Below are positions 21,901 to 31,770 of a DNA stretch of 64,000 nucleotides, piece by piece. The notes beneath the pieces were generated by a model, which was not told the DNA's origin, did no database searches, and saw nothing but the letters and a program-made list of their open reading frames with translations. The position numbers and the translations under genes were made by a program. The stretch's first letter is position 1, and every line of letters starts with the position of its first letter. Origin of the DNA: Bicyclus anynana (Eukaryota; Arthropoda; Insecta; Lepidoptera; Nymphalidae); assembly GCF_947172395.1 (NCBI RefSeq), contig NC_069106.1, forward strand, positions 9,176,001 to 9,240,000, in the 5' to 3' direction.

Positions 21901-22036
21901 AGTCCTTTTCATGAAACCTGAACTAAAATTAACTGAGCCTTACACAAATAACAATAAGATCGCCATTACCAAATGACAATGAGCGCCATTAAGACATTAG
22001 CGCCGTGTCTGGGGGACTTCTTTCATGAAAAGGACT
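21901..22036. repeat. 16-bp perfect inverted repeat, 104-bp spacer
   Basis: AGTCCTTTTCATGAAA at 21901-21916 and its exact reverse complement at 22021-22036. Could be the ends of a small MITE; no duplication of the flanks was seen. Confidence 0.6.
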
Positions 22037-22723
22037 TTAACTGTCTCTAGCTACAGTGTGAATAGACGGCGTCTGTGGGTGTCTGCCACGCTACTTTTCT
22101 ATGACGCACTGTGTCTGTAGATATAAACGGACCTTTAAACCGCGGGCGTCTGCTAGTATTTTATTAAATGAGGATGGTCTGTCAATCACAGGCCGTTGTA
22201 CCTAAGCACGAAACGACGCTGTAAGTAGCGCGTTTGTTACCGCTGAGGCGTTTAAATGAGAAACTAAGTGGAATACTAAACAATCCTGAACCACCGACAC
22301 GTACACTGTGCAATTAAATTACCTTGAACGTGTTTCCTTTGACTTCTTTTTACATTACATCCACAGAGTAACCAGAAGCCGGTGTAATCCATTAAAAAAA
22401 TAAACGTCACGCGTCTCTTTGACAATCGCATATGTTCAGTATTTCAGAACTGAATTATAATAATATGTTTTATCTGTTTCCGAACGACGCATTGGCTATC
22501 TCGTTCTCGCAACCTCTTGGTCTCTCTCTCTCTCTCTATCTCCTCAAGATGCGATTAAAAACACATCATGAAAAGTGATCCTCGAGTTTTTTTTTTAATT
22601 AGTATACATAGTGAACCTTATTACATGCAATATCTAACTAAATAAGTAAAGTAAAAATGAAATCTACATCAACATATACAAACTTTTTTCGTAATTTGCA
22701 TTTCAAAATTTAACACTAAGAAC
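22037..22723. other. unassigned, with a short CT-rich run
   Basis: CTCTCTCT run near 22522-22538; otherwise nothing recognised. Confidence 0.35.
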
Positions 22724-22990
22724 AATTACGTAAATTAATATAATAATCAATAATTACCCATTAATTACCAATAAAAATACTCCATCTTATTTCTTTAGTT
22801 TTTTTGAACAGTTTTTAAAATATTTAAAAACATAAGACGCCATTTTTCTTGAATAATATTGAAAATTACTGCTGCGACGGTTCGTGTCGTACTGACTCAA
22901 GAATGTATTACTTTTGAATTTCGTATTTGGAGCGGCTACGACACCGTAGCGTTCCGTACGCTCCATCTGTATATTATTGATTAATCTGTG
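22724..22990 (+). repeat. direct repeat, copy 1
   Basis: AATTACGTAAATTAATATAA at the left and TATTATTGATTAATCTGTG at the right, with interior TTCGTGTCGTACTGACT and TTTGGAGCGGCTACG. The same order is found at 24217-24446, with about 40 bp more here. Confidence 0.8.
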
Positions 22991-23039
22991 ATTACATCAT
23001 TTTGAATAAAAACTTGAATACTGAGTGTGTATACAATAT

Positions 23040-23215
23040 TTAACTAGCTCATTAGTTCAGTGGTTAGCTGTGGTTGCCATTACGATGTCCTGGGTTCGAA
23101 TTTTAGAGATACTGAATTATTCTTTTTTTTTTAATATTCATATATATAATCTACAGCCTGGAGTAGGGAAGTTGGCGTTACACACCCGTGCCTCGGAGAG
23201 CACGTTAATATATAG
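23040..23215 (+). repeat. tRNA-like SINE remnant
   Basis: TAGCTCATTAGTTCAGTGGT (A-box region) and CCTGGGTTCGAATT (B-box region) are followed by CACACCCGTGCCTCGGAGAG and ACGTTAATAT. Confidence 0.5.
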
Positions 23216-23769
23216 GTAAAAAACAAACAACATATACAAACTCATCATAATATATAAATGGAAATAATAATCTAAAAGTTCAAAGGTTGACCTTACAAAG
23301 TACGGCGTTACACAGGGAGGTCAATTTGCACCCAAACTTGTTAGTATCGTTGTTGGCGCTGCTACTGACATTACCTAACCCTAATTAGTAGAACCGAAGT
23401 GAGAACTAAGCAGAAAAGCGGTTTAAATAAAGCGAGCGGTTCACACATGGCGCCCGAGCCGCACAGTCGGTTTACAATTTAATTAAGATTAACTTTTGGA
23501 TGGAGTTTCGCTATACAAGTTGATTTAGTATTGTTTTAGTTAGTTGAAAATGCTCGCGACCGTAATAAAATGTTGATACCGGTTTAATGAAGATTCAACT
23601 AACAATAGGAATTAAGTTGAGTACCTTTACGTTTATTTGTAAAGCTTTTAAACAGCAAGTTTTTGATAAATTATATTAACCAGACACTTAAGTTTCATCA
23701 ACGCATATATTGCAAATTAACTTCCTGATATAGTATTTCCTAATCCTTCCTAAAAAGGGCATGGTCAAT
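23216..23769. other. unassigned stretch
   Basis: No repeats or coding signal recognised. Confidence 0.35.
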
Positions 23770-24120
23770 TGTCGTCTACTTATTTAAATAACTTGAAAGG
23801 TTTTTTTTTAATTAAACAAAAAAACATTTTAATAATCCTCGTATCAAGACCTTTCATTTGATGAAGTTTGTAAAGTTTTTTTTTTACAACTTTCCATCTT
23901 ACCCCCCATAAGTGCCCCCCCATATTCAAATTTTACCTATTCACGATACAATATACATCCTTGTATATAGGTCGCAAGAATTGTGTGTACATATGTGTAC
24001 CAAATTTCAAACTGGATTGGTCCAGTACATTCGGAAAAAACAGACAGACATTAAAATGTGCACGAGTGATATTATAAGTGTTCCATTTATGTACTACGTA
24101 AGTACAGAACCCTAAAAAGA
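23770..24120. repeat. possible dispersed repeat ending GTACAGAACCCTAAAAA
   Basis: Homopolymer-rich left part, a CAGACAGACATTAAAATGTG block and a terminal ACAGAACCCTAAAA. These resemble a repeat type I have met in lepidopteran sequence, but there is no full second copy here. Confidence 0.35.
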
Positions 24121-24216
24121 AGACTACCTGTCTATCTGTACACCACAGAGTAAAGATCATACAGAGTAAGTCTTTACAAGCAGCGTGGTGAAGGCGGAGA
24201 AACCCATAAAAAAACA

Positions 24217-24446
24217 AATTACGTAAATTAATATAATAATCAATAATTACGAATAAAAAAATTACTACATCTTATTTCTTTAGTTTTTGTGAACAGTTTT
24301 TACTTGCATAATATTAAAAGTTACTAATGCGACGCTTCGTGTCGTACTGACTTGAGAATGTATTAGTTATTGAATTTTGTATTTGGAGCGGCTACGTCAC
24401 CGTGGTCTTCTGTACGCTCCATCTGCCTATTATTGATTAATCTGTG
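24217..24446 (+). repeat. direct repeat, copy 2
   Basis: Second copy of 22724-22990, same orientation, about 1.2 kb downstream of the end of copy 1. It differs by scattered substitutions and lacks part of the left-central region. Confidence 0.8.
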
Positions 24447-24967
24447 TTGTAGACATAAAGAAAGCAGACACAAATGAAACGGTTTCTGTGCCCGCATTCC
24501 TCCGTTTAGATTAAAACTGCATCTAGTGCATATTGTGAGGCGGCTTTAGAATCTTGCCAACTGTTGGTTGCGGCTTGAGTAATCACTGGAGTAAGTAAGA
24601 ATAAAACAGTGGAAACTGTATATATCTTTACGTAATAATGAAAGATGACATATATCTACTTAATACGTTATTATCAGTCTATTTTTAACATCCCACTACT
24701 GCAAGCTAATTCAGTAACTTTGGCGTATGTTACTTGACATATATACGCAATTGAGATTCTATGTAACAATTGTCATCTGTGTGCCTAGTGGGAGTTTTCA
24801 ATATTTTCATACTGCTACTATCGCGTTGACGTAAACGCAAATTTATATGGAATTGAAACAGTTGTGCAGTAGTGCCACTAGATGGCGCTGTTTAAATTCC
24901 TTAGAAATTCGCGTTTACGTACCAGTATCAAACTGCCACTAAGCCCTCTGATGCCTATTGATACATA
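24447..24967. other. unassigned stretch
   Basis: Nothing recognised apart from an isolated TAGATGGCGCTGT word near 24880 that also occurs in Helitron family I. Confidence 0.35.
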
Positions 24968-25036
24968 CCGGTCCAGGGCATGCACCTCCAAGTTTTCAGT
25001 TGTGTGCATTTTAAGAAATTAAATATTACTTGTCTC
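24968..25036 (+). mobile_element. SINE B fragment
   Basis: ACCGGTCCAGGGCATGCACC to the AAATATTACTTGTCTC block, interrupted by the Helitron 5' end at 25042. Confidence 0.7.
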
Positions 25037-25041
25037 CGTAT

Positions 25042-25155
25042 ATCTATACTAATATTATAAAGCTAAAGAGTTTGATTGTTTGATTGAACGCGCTAATCTC
25101 AGGAACTACTGGTCCGATTTGAAAAATTCTTTCAGTGTTAGATAGCCTATTTATA
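25042..25155 (+). mobile_element. Helitron family E 5' fragment
   Basis: TCTATACTAATATTATAAAG through GATTGAACGCGCTAATCTCA to TTAGATAGCC, cut off by TA-rich sequence next to the family H element. Confidence 0.75.
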
Positions 25156-25164
25156 TATATATTA

Positions 25165-25609
25165 CTAGCGGACGCCCGCGACTTCGTCCGCGTGGAAGTC
25201 AATGTAAACTTTCAAGTTTCTGCCCCTGCCCTACCCCTACCCTACCCAACCCTACCCATTAAGGCTGCACACGCGACGGTTACTTAAAAAATGGAGTAAC
25301 TTCTCCCGTTTTTCCAACATTTCCCTTCAATGCTCTGCTCCTATTTATCGTAGCTTGATGAAAAGTATACTATAACCTGCCCAGAAGTATGAAGAAAAAT
25401 TGTACCAAGTTTCGTTAAAATCCGTCGAGCAGTTTTTGTTTCTATAACGAACATACAGACAGACAGACAAAAATTTTACTGATTGTATTTTTGGCATCAG
25501 TGTCGATCACTAATCAGCCCCTGATAGTTATTTTGGAAATATATGTACAATTACATGAACAATTTCATGTACAGAATTTACCTTTCTACAGATTTATTAA
25601 AAGTATAGA
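25165..25609 (-). mobile_element. non-autonomous Helitron, family H, complete
   Basis: Minus strand begins TCTATACTTTTAATAAATCT (plus 25609) and ends with the perfect hairpin GCGGACG...CGTCCGC and CTAG (plus 25165-25168). Interior landmarks are CGTTATAGAAACAAAAACTG, GGTTATAGTATACTTTTCAT and a short GGGTA-rich run. Copies are at 43043-43419, 55496-55917 and, as the 3' end, 47878. Confidence 0.88.
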
Positions 25610-25617
25610 TTTAAATT

Positions 25618-25838
25618 CAGCTCTATAAAAGTATTCGTCCGCGTGGAATCCACTTTTTCACGAAACCCGTAGGAACCATGAATTTTAGCGGGATAAAAGT
25701 ATATCCTATATATATCCAGAGTAAAATCTATTTACATTCCAAATTTCAGCCAAATCACTTCAGTAGCCGCAGCGTAAAGGAGGAACATAGTTAATTACAC
25801 ACATACACAAACTTTCGCCTTTAGAATATTAGTGTGTT
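25618..25838 (-). mobile_element. Helitron family G, 3' hairpin broken
   Basis: Minus strand runs from CACACTAATATTCTAAAGGC through GGCTGAAATTTGGAATGT to CCACGCGGACGAA, where the terminal hairpin stops half-way. It lies between the family H copy and the stop codon of the Helitron ORF, so it may be the decayed 3' end of that autonomous element or an independent copy. Confidence 0.6.
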
Positions 25839-25895
25839 GTGATAGTGTGGTATCGTGTAGATTGTAGGTTATTAAAAAACGAAACTACGGTTATT

Positions 25896-28800
25896 TTAAA
25901 GAACTTCTGCGTACACTATATTTTTAGTTTTGTTTTCTTCCGGCAGAAGTAGATATTGATTTTCACCAGAACCAGATCTCGATAGGGCAACATATAGTTG
26001 CCCGTGCGAAAAACACTCTTGCCGTAAATCTATTCCTACGTGTTTAAATGTTTGCCCCTGGGCCTTATTAATTGTTACCGCAAACGATACCTTCACCGGA
26101 AATTGAATTCTTTTAAAGTTGAAAGGCAAATCCGTTGGTATCATAGGGATGCGAGGTATCAGCACTGTCTGCCCTACTGCTGGACCAGTCAAAACTGTAG
26201 CACCAATCACGTTATTGCGAAGAAATTTTACTTGGAGTCTGGTTCCGTTGCATAAATTTGGTGGTTTCAAGTTTCTTAGCAACACGATTGGAGTGCCAGT
26301 TTTTAATTTGAGTGAATGTGGGGGAAGGCCACTTGGATTTAGAGAATTTAAAAATTCTTGTGGGTAATGTACCGCATCCTCTTGATCCATTACGTTATCA
26401 ATGGACATGTAGTTCACGCTATCTCCTGGAAGTTTATTTAGTATTTTGTTATTGATGTCGTCAACGCTACTATTTCTAGCTGCCAATATTGCCCTTTGAC
26501 ACATCCATTGATAGTCTTTTTGGTCTATATGAACTACATCGTGATAGACTTTGGAGATTAGTTCTTCAATGTTGGTAACTTTCTCACCTAAATCAAGATC
26601 AATTTCAATTTTAGTATTGGAATGAGGAACTTTCCCGTCTCCTATTGAAAGTAACTTTGAAGGAAAATTTATATTACCTCCACCCAAATGTGCTCTCATA
26701 TTAGTAAATAATTTTATGGTATGAACGAACTTCCATAATGGGGAACTTTTTAAGCAAGACTTCACAATGTCAGCTCTGGTTCCCCTAACTATCACCGGTA
26801 ATGTTTGGCGAAAATCCCCAGCAAACATGACAGTGATTCCACCCATGAGTTTGTTAGTGCTTCTAATATCTCTAAGAGTTCTATCTAAAGCCTCTACATG
26901 AGCTCTATGGATCATAGTACATTCATCCCATATTATTAGACTGATATCTTGCAAAACTTTTCCCAAAGGCCCATTTTTACGGATCGAACACACGCTATCT
27001 TTCTGCAAGGAAATAGTCAAAGGCAGTTTAAAAGTTGAATGAGCGGTGCGTCCACCCGCTAGTAGCGTTGCAGCGATGCCCGACGAAGCTACGGCCAAAG
27101 CTATTTTATCTTGAGATCTAACTTTAGCTAATATTAAATTGGTAACAAAAGTTTTGCCGGTTCCACCAGGGGCATCCAAAAAAAATATCTTCCCTTCATT
27201 TAAATGAACACTGTTCAAAACACAATTATAAGCAGTCAGCTGCTCATCTACTAACTTAGGTTCGTTTTCAGAAATATAATCACTTAATTTATTTAAATCA
27301 TACGGTTTTCGCAATGCTTCTTCTAATGGATCCATATTACTATTTGAATTATTTCTATTGGACGCTGGAAGTCCAAAATCGGTTAAGGATTTATCACACA
27401 TCTCATGAATCTTATCTTCAATTATCATAAGCCCTTCATTGTATATATTATCATTAAATTGTAATGTCATATCCTGTCGGTCATTACGATTTCTATTTAA
27501 TATATCTTCACACAAATCATTACGAAATTTACTCCATATCTCGAAAGGGTCAGATGGCTGACAAAATATGAGGATGATGGCAAATAATTCTCTTAACTTT
27601 GTGGCTGACTCTGATAAAACAGCGTCTGATATAGTATTTTCCCAATGATGATCTCCTTCCAGTAAACCTAATCTCTTGCAGGCGCCTTGATACGTCTGTA
27701 AAATAATACCGTTGACGGTTCGAAGATCTTCAAATGACGTTGGACCGCGAACATGTTGCAATAACATTCTCAAATAAAAGCATTCAGTTTGAGTCGGATG
27801 AATATTGTACACACGACCCAAAGCTGTATCTTTTTTTACACCTGGGAATCCATTAACGTCTTGCCCTCGTTTTCTTCTAGAAAATTTATTTCTTTCCCAT
27901 GTGTAATATTGAGGTACTTCTTGATATAAAAGAGTTTTTGCAAATACATCTACTCTGCACAGATCGAAAAACGCTGTAAGCGTTGTCGAAGGAGGATTAT
28001 TGACCCTATCTTGGAGATTTTCATTATTAAAATAAATTCTTTGTCCGTTTGCCAAGTGAACTGCTAAATGAATAACTGCCGGGAAGCGTTCATGAATAGA
28101 GAATTGGAAAATTCTCCAAAACGCTTCAGATGAACTAATATAGCGACCATTTAGGTATTTTTCTACTTCATCGTTAATATTTTGTAAAGGAAATGTAGCT
28201 TGATCAGAACCTTTATGAATATATTTACAAATATATTTTATAGCTTTGACCGATTGACAAAATTCTACGTTGATATGTGCATTGAAACTTCGTGAAAGGA
28301 CCGGATTATAAGGAACCACCCAACTATTATCCACGCTCATATCTGTTCCTTTGACACGAACAATTCCCATGTTTCCACCATTATCTGGAGATCTGCGCCT
28401 GTAAGTTGGGTAACCGTCATCACCAGTTTGTGTTTCAGAAATAAAAGACCTGGGGTACTTTTTAGAACAAAAGTTTTCTTTCATACATGGTGACGTAGGG
28501 TTATGAAATCCACATGGGCCATGTATCATGTTTTTTATGACGATGTTATGAAGCATGGGATCTTGTTGTAAGTCAGGTATTTCAGCCGATATTATGTCAT
28601 CTACAGAATCCGGCTGTAATTTATTTGCTAGCCATAACAAAATATGAGCGTGAGGTAAACCTCTTTTTTGCCATTCAACGGTATAAACAAAAGCTTGAGT
28701 TGGTCCAAAGATATGTTTCTTTGTCAATAGACCTATAATTTTCTTTAGTTTCAAATTAAATACTCTAGAAACCAAATCATGTCTGTCGTACGATTTTTGA

Positions 28801-30593
28801 CCGGGTAATAATTCGTTTCTTATTTCTGCCCATTCAGGGTTACATGTGAATGTAACAAAGAGATCTGGTCTTCCAAACTTTCTGACGTAAGTCATGGCAT
28901 CTTGACTTTTTTCGTTCATGTATCTTGGAGATCCTGTAAATGACGATGGCAATATAACATGCTGGCCAATATTAAAAGCGTCTATATTGCCATCATTGGT
29001 AACGGCATCTCTTAAATGGATGTAGTCCTCAGCCCGCAACTTTTTTTGATTTCTTTTGATGAAATCAAGCCTCTCAGATATCATTTTTGCCGCCATATCA
29101 ACACAATATTGGTTAAGTAATCCTTTGAAATAATGTAAACTGTTAAAATCATCTATTCTCACCATGAGCCTAAAGGCATAAAACTGCATACATGATACAG
29201 TTTTAGATCTAGCAGCAGCATTATGTTGTGCAATATTTATGCAGTACCCGTCATTGCCAGATGGAAACAGTAAGGGATATTGAAGTGGGTCGTATGATCT
29301 GTGAAGCTCAGAAACTCGTTTAAGTTGACCATCTCTCGCATTCAACACAATATCTCGGGGACCTTTATCCTCGTCTACCAAAAGAACAGCTACTTCATCT
29401 ACTATTGGCACATTATATCGACCTCGATGATCGTTGGCAGGTTTTACATCAGCATGGATGATAAGTTTTAAATCACTCAATGGTCTATTTTCGAGATTGT
29501 ATTTAAAACTTTGAATATACGTATTATTTTCGTGAAGATATTTTTGTAGCGCATCGATAAGATCAATTTGTAAGGACGGGTTTAAATTTGAACGCAAGGA
29601 TACCTGATCTGCATGAGAAACAAAATATATTTGCAAATACTCTGGTTGTGCACCTTCAGCCGGAAGTAAATTACCGATCACATGGTAAACTTGCCCTTGG
29701 ACTTTAAATGTGGGCATAAAGTTCCCCTCTCGAATTTCTTTGGCTCCAAATGAAGTCATCTGAAAAATTGTATTATATTGCCTTGAATGGTTCAAGAAAT
29801 GTTTTGATGAAGGATGTGATCCTGATATCAGTTCTTTTAAAACTGATGTTGGTTCGGGGATTTTAGGTATATTAATTTTGCCACCACTACAACACAGACC
29901 AGGAGCTTCAGCCTTCCATTTCATTGCTTGGCATTGGTTGCATATTTCATCCATTCTACCAATATCAATATCATTTAGTACAAAATAGTCAAGGTTAAAG
30001 TCATAAGCAAAAGCAGAATTCAATAAGTTGTGCTGCCTGCGAGTTCTATTCATTGTTGATCTTGCATTTTGTTGAGCTAATCGATGGGAACGTGCAGCGC
30101 TTGTTTCGAGTTCTCGGTTCGTCAACGTTCGAGAATTCTGTGAGGCCAAACGTTGCAAACGTTCAGCAGTCGTTTCCCGTTCGCGGTTTGCTAAAGTTCG
30201 GGAATTCTGTGCGACCAAACGTTGCGAACGTTCAGCACGTGTTTCCCGTTCGCGGTTTGCTGAAGTTCGGAAATTTTGTGACGCCAAACGTTGCGAACGT
30301 TCAGCGCTTGTTTCCCGTTCGCGGTTTGCTAAAGTTCGGGAATTTTGTGACGCCAAACGTTGAGAACATTCAGTAATTGATTCGCGTTGTCGTTTCGCCG
30401 AAGTTCGAGAATTTTGTGAAGCCAAACGTTGTGTACGTTCAACACTTGTTTCTCTGGCGCGGTCTCGTTCATTGATTGCTCGTTGAGTAGCCAACCTATG
30501 TTCATTTTCATCCTCTGTTTCATTGCTGCGCTGAAGTCGCAGCCGTTTTGCAGTGGCAGACTGCCGAGAAAGTTGAGATCTTTTTCTAGGCAT
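25896..30593 (-). CDS. Helitron Rep-helicase (RepHel), intact 1565-aa ORF
   Basis: Rolling-circle transposase. In this family the Rep domain nicks DNA at the element ends and a PIF1-type 5'-3' helicase unwinds it. Visible in order: basic N-terminus; six 23-residue repeats (about 45-182) of the form RERETSAERSQRLASQN...; zinc-like motif C218-x2-C221-x12-C234-C235; Helitron-like N domain; HUH motif GLPHAHILLW with H648 and H650; two-tyrosine motif KYICKYIHKG (Y787, Y791); Walker A APGGTGKT (K1147); Walker B IIWDE (D1223, E1224); TINKAQGQTF (K1510); YVALSRSG (R1539). It ends in a TAA stop. There is no internal stop or frameshift, and length is in the usual Helitron range. The ATG follows an A-rich minus-strand leader and lies next to the basic start. 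The ends of the element are not securely placed. PIF1-like genes of the host are shorter and lack Rep, so a host helicase is unlikely. Confidence 0.95.
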   Translation of the reverse strand: MPRKRSQLSRQSATAKRLRLQRSNETEDENEHRLATQRAINERDRARETSVERTQRLASQNSRTSAKRQRESITECSQRLASQNSRTLANRERETSAERSQRLASQNFRTSANRERETRAERSQRLVAQNSRTLANRERETTAERLQRLASQNSRTLTNRELETSAARSHRLAQQNARSTMNRTRRQHNLLNSAFAYDFNLDYFVLNDIDIGRMDEICNQCQAMKWKAEAPGLCCSGGKINIPKIPEPTSVLKELISGSHPSSKHFLNHSRQYNTIFQMTSFGAKEIREGNFMPTFKVQGQVYHVIGNLLPAEGAQPEYLQIYFVSHADQVSLRSNLNPSLQIDLIDALQKYLHENNTYIQSFKYNLENRPLSDLKLIIHADVKPANDHRGRYNVPIVDEVAVLLVDEDKGPRDIVLNARDGQLKRVSELHRSYDPLQYPLLFPSGNDGYCINIAQHNAAARSKTVSCMQFYAFRLMVRIDDFNSLHYFKGLLNQYCVDMAAKMISERLDFIKRNQKKLRAEDYIHLRDAVTNDGNIDAFNIGQHVILPSSFTGSPRYMNEKSQDAMTYVRKFGRPDLFVTFTCNPEWAEIRNELLPGQKSYDRHDLVSRVFNLKLKKIIGLLTKKHIFGPTQAFVYTVEWQKRGLPHAHILLWLANKLQPDSVDDIISAEIPDLQQDPMLHNIVIKNMIHGPCGFHNPTSPCMKENFCSKKYPRSFISETQTGDDGYPTYRRRSPDNGGNMGIVRVKGTDMSVDNSWVVPYNPVLSRSFNAHINVEFCQSVKAIKYICKYIHKGSDQATFPLQNINDEVEKYLNGRYISSSEAFWRIFQFSIHERFPAVIHLAVHLANGQRIYFNNENLQDRVNNPPSTTLTAFFDLCRVDVFAKTLLYQEVPQYYTWERNKFSRRKRGQDVNGFPGVKKDTALGRVYNIHPTQTECFYLRMLLQHVRGPTSFEDLRTVNGIILQTYQGACKRLGLLEGDHHWENTISDAVLSESATKLRELFAIILIFCQPSDPFEIWSKFRNDLCEDILNRNRNDRQDMTLQFNDNIYNEGLMIIEDKIHEMCDKSLTDFGLPASNRNNSNSNMDPLEEALRKPYDLNKLSDYISENEPKLVDEQLTAYNCVLNSVHLNEGKIFFLDAPGGTGKTFVTNLILAKVRSQDKIALAVASSGIAATLLAGGRTAHSTFKLPLTISLQKDSVCSIRKNGPLGKVLQDISLIIWDECTMIHRAHVEALDRTLRDIRSTNKLMGGITVMFAGDFRQTLPVIVRGTRADIVKSCLKSSPLWKFVHTIKLFTNMRAHLGGGNINFPSKLLSIGDGKVPHSNTKIEIDLDLGEKVTNIEELISKVYHDVVHIDQKDYQWMCQRAILAARNSSVDDINNKILNKLPGDSVNYMSIDNVMDQEDAVHYPQEFLNSLNPSGLPPHSLKLKTGTPIVLLRNLKPPNLCNGTRLQVKFLRNNVIGATVLTGPAVGQTVLIPRIPMIPTDLPFNFKRIQFPVKVSFAVTINKAQGQTFKHVGIDLRQECFSHGQLYVALSRSGSGENQYLLLPEENKTKNIVYAEVL
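30080..30461 (-). repeat. 69-bp tandem repeats encoding six 23-aa STPR-like units
   Basis: Within the Helitron ORF, the 69-bp unit (GAAC-GTT-CAGC...CGGTTTGC on the plus strand) repeats about six times in frame. Encoded units share the pattern ETxxERxQRLAxQNxRTxxN. The most similar units are the middle three, so the array may still expand or contract by slippage. Confidence 0.9.
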
Positions 30594-30728
30594 TTTTTAA
30601 TTTATATGTGTATAATATATTATTATTTATGTAAAAATATATATGTAATAACAATATATAATTGAAAAACGAATTACTCAAAACTAATTATTACACGATT
30701 AGATATCAGATCCACGGTAAAAATAAAT

Positions 30729-31175
30729 CCCTAAAATACTACAAAATCAAATAAGGTATCTATTTAGAGAAGAAAATTAACAAAAATAACTAAACTAAAA
30801 CAAAACTTATTAGTAACTTACTCATTTAAAAACTATAAACGCTAAAATAATACCAGAAAATATCGCCTATCCACATTAAAAGAATTACCCTAAAAAACTA
30901 CAAAATCAAATAATGTATCTATTTAGAGAAGAAAAATAACTAAACAAAAACGAAACTTATTACTAACTTACTCATTTAAAAAGTATAAACGCTAAAATAA
31001 TACCAGAAAATATCGCCTATTCGAAGTAAAAGAATTACCCTAAAATACTACTAAATCATAAACAATACCCTAAAGAATATTAAATACCTACTACAAAAAG
31101 AAACTCAAAAAATGTATCTATTTAGAAAAGGAAATAAACAAAAATAAGTAAACTAAAACTATTTCTATTCTGGAA
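30729..31175. repeat. upstream tandem repeat, unit 150-159 bp, two copies plus a decayed third
   Basis: Unit starts CCCTAAAATACTAC at 30729, 30888 and 31038. Shared blocks are ATGTATCTATTTAGAGAAGA, AACTTACTCATTTAAAAA and AATACCAGAAAATATCGCCT. It lies 136 bp upstream of the RepHel start codon, so it is likely part of the Helitron 5' region. A regulatory role is possible but not shown. Confidence 0.8.
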
Positions 31176-31654
31176 AGAACAAATTTAAAAATTAGTTCGC
31201 TGAGCACAACCTTTCCGTAAGGAGCCGACCACGCGTCTGAGCCGCGCGGCATGATACCTTGCAGAGCTAACTGGGGGCACCGCCACTCCGCTTACTCGAA
31301 CATTATTTTGCTGATTTTGTTTTAAAACTGCGATATCTCCTAAGATATTAATTTAAATCGAATTATGTGAAAGGCATTTTTGTTTTAAATTAAATACTTG
31401 TGATGAATAACATATTTATTTGGATAAGGATTAATATCATGTTTATAAAAACACCTTCACAAATAATGCAACAGATTTTAGAACAAATTTGGTTAGCATA
31501 AAAGCAGGTTATATGAGCTAACCTTAAAAGATAGACATATACTGTCGCGGACTTTTATTAGAACTTTTAAAGGGGAACAATTCTGTCATACATGATTTTT
31601 ACGCAACTTTAAGCGTTTACTCAGCGCACGCAACGTAAGCTCTCAATAGGCAAA

Positions 31655-31770
31655 AAAATCCTATATAGCCTTCCTCGATATCTGTCACTGAAAGTATTTT
31701 TGAAATCGGACCAGTAGTTCCTGAGATTAGTGCAAACAAACAAACTCTTAAGCTTTATAATATTAAAGTA
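31655..31770 (-). mobile_element. Helitron 5' end, family E-like; candidate 5' end of the autonomous element
   Basis: Minus strand reads ACTTTAATATTATAAAGCTT, then CACTAATCTCAGGAACTACT and GGTCCGATTTCAAAAATACT, the 5' block of family E. It is in the same orientation as the RepHel ORF about 1.1 kb upstream of its ATG. The terminal TCTA is overwritten by a plus-strand element starting at 31771. Confidence 0.5.

Noticed and set aside
30053..30376. plus-strand 107-codon frame opposite the Helitron repeats
   Set aside because: Antisense shadow of the 69-bp coding repeats.
30080..30461. CRISPR-like array (regular 69-bp repeats)
   Set aside because: The repeats are in frame within a 1565-codon ORF, have no unique spacers, and the context is eukaryotic.
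25165..31770. single autonomous Helitron from 25165 to 31770
   Set aside because: The CTAG at 25165 belongs to a complete family H copy with its own 5' end at 25609, so it cannot be taken as the 3' end of the RepHel element without paralogue comparison.
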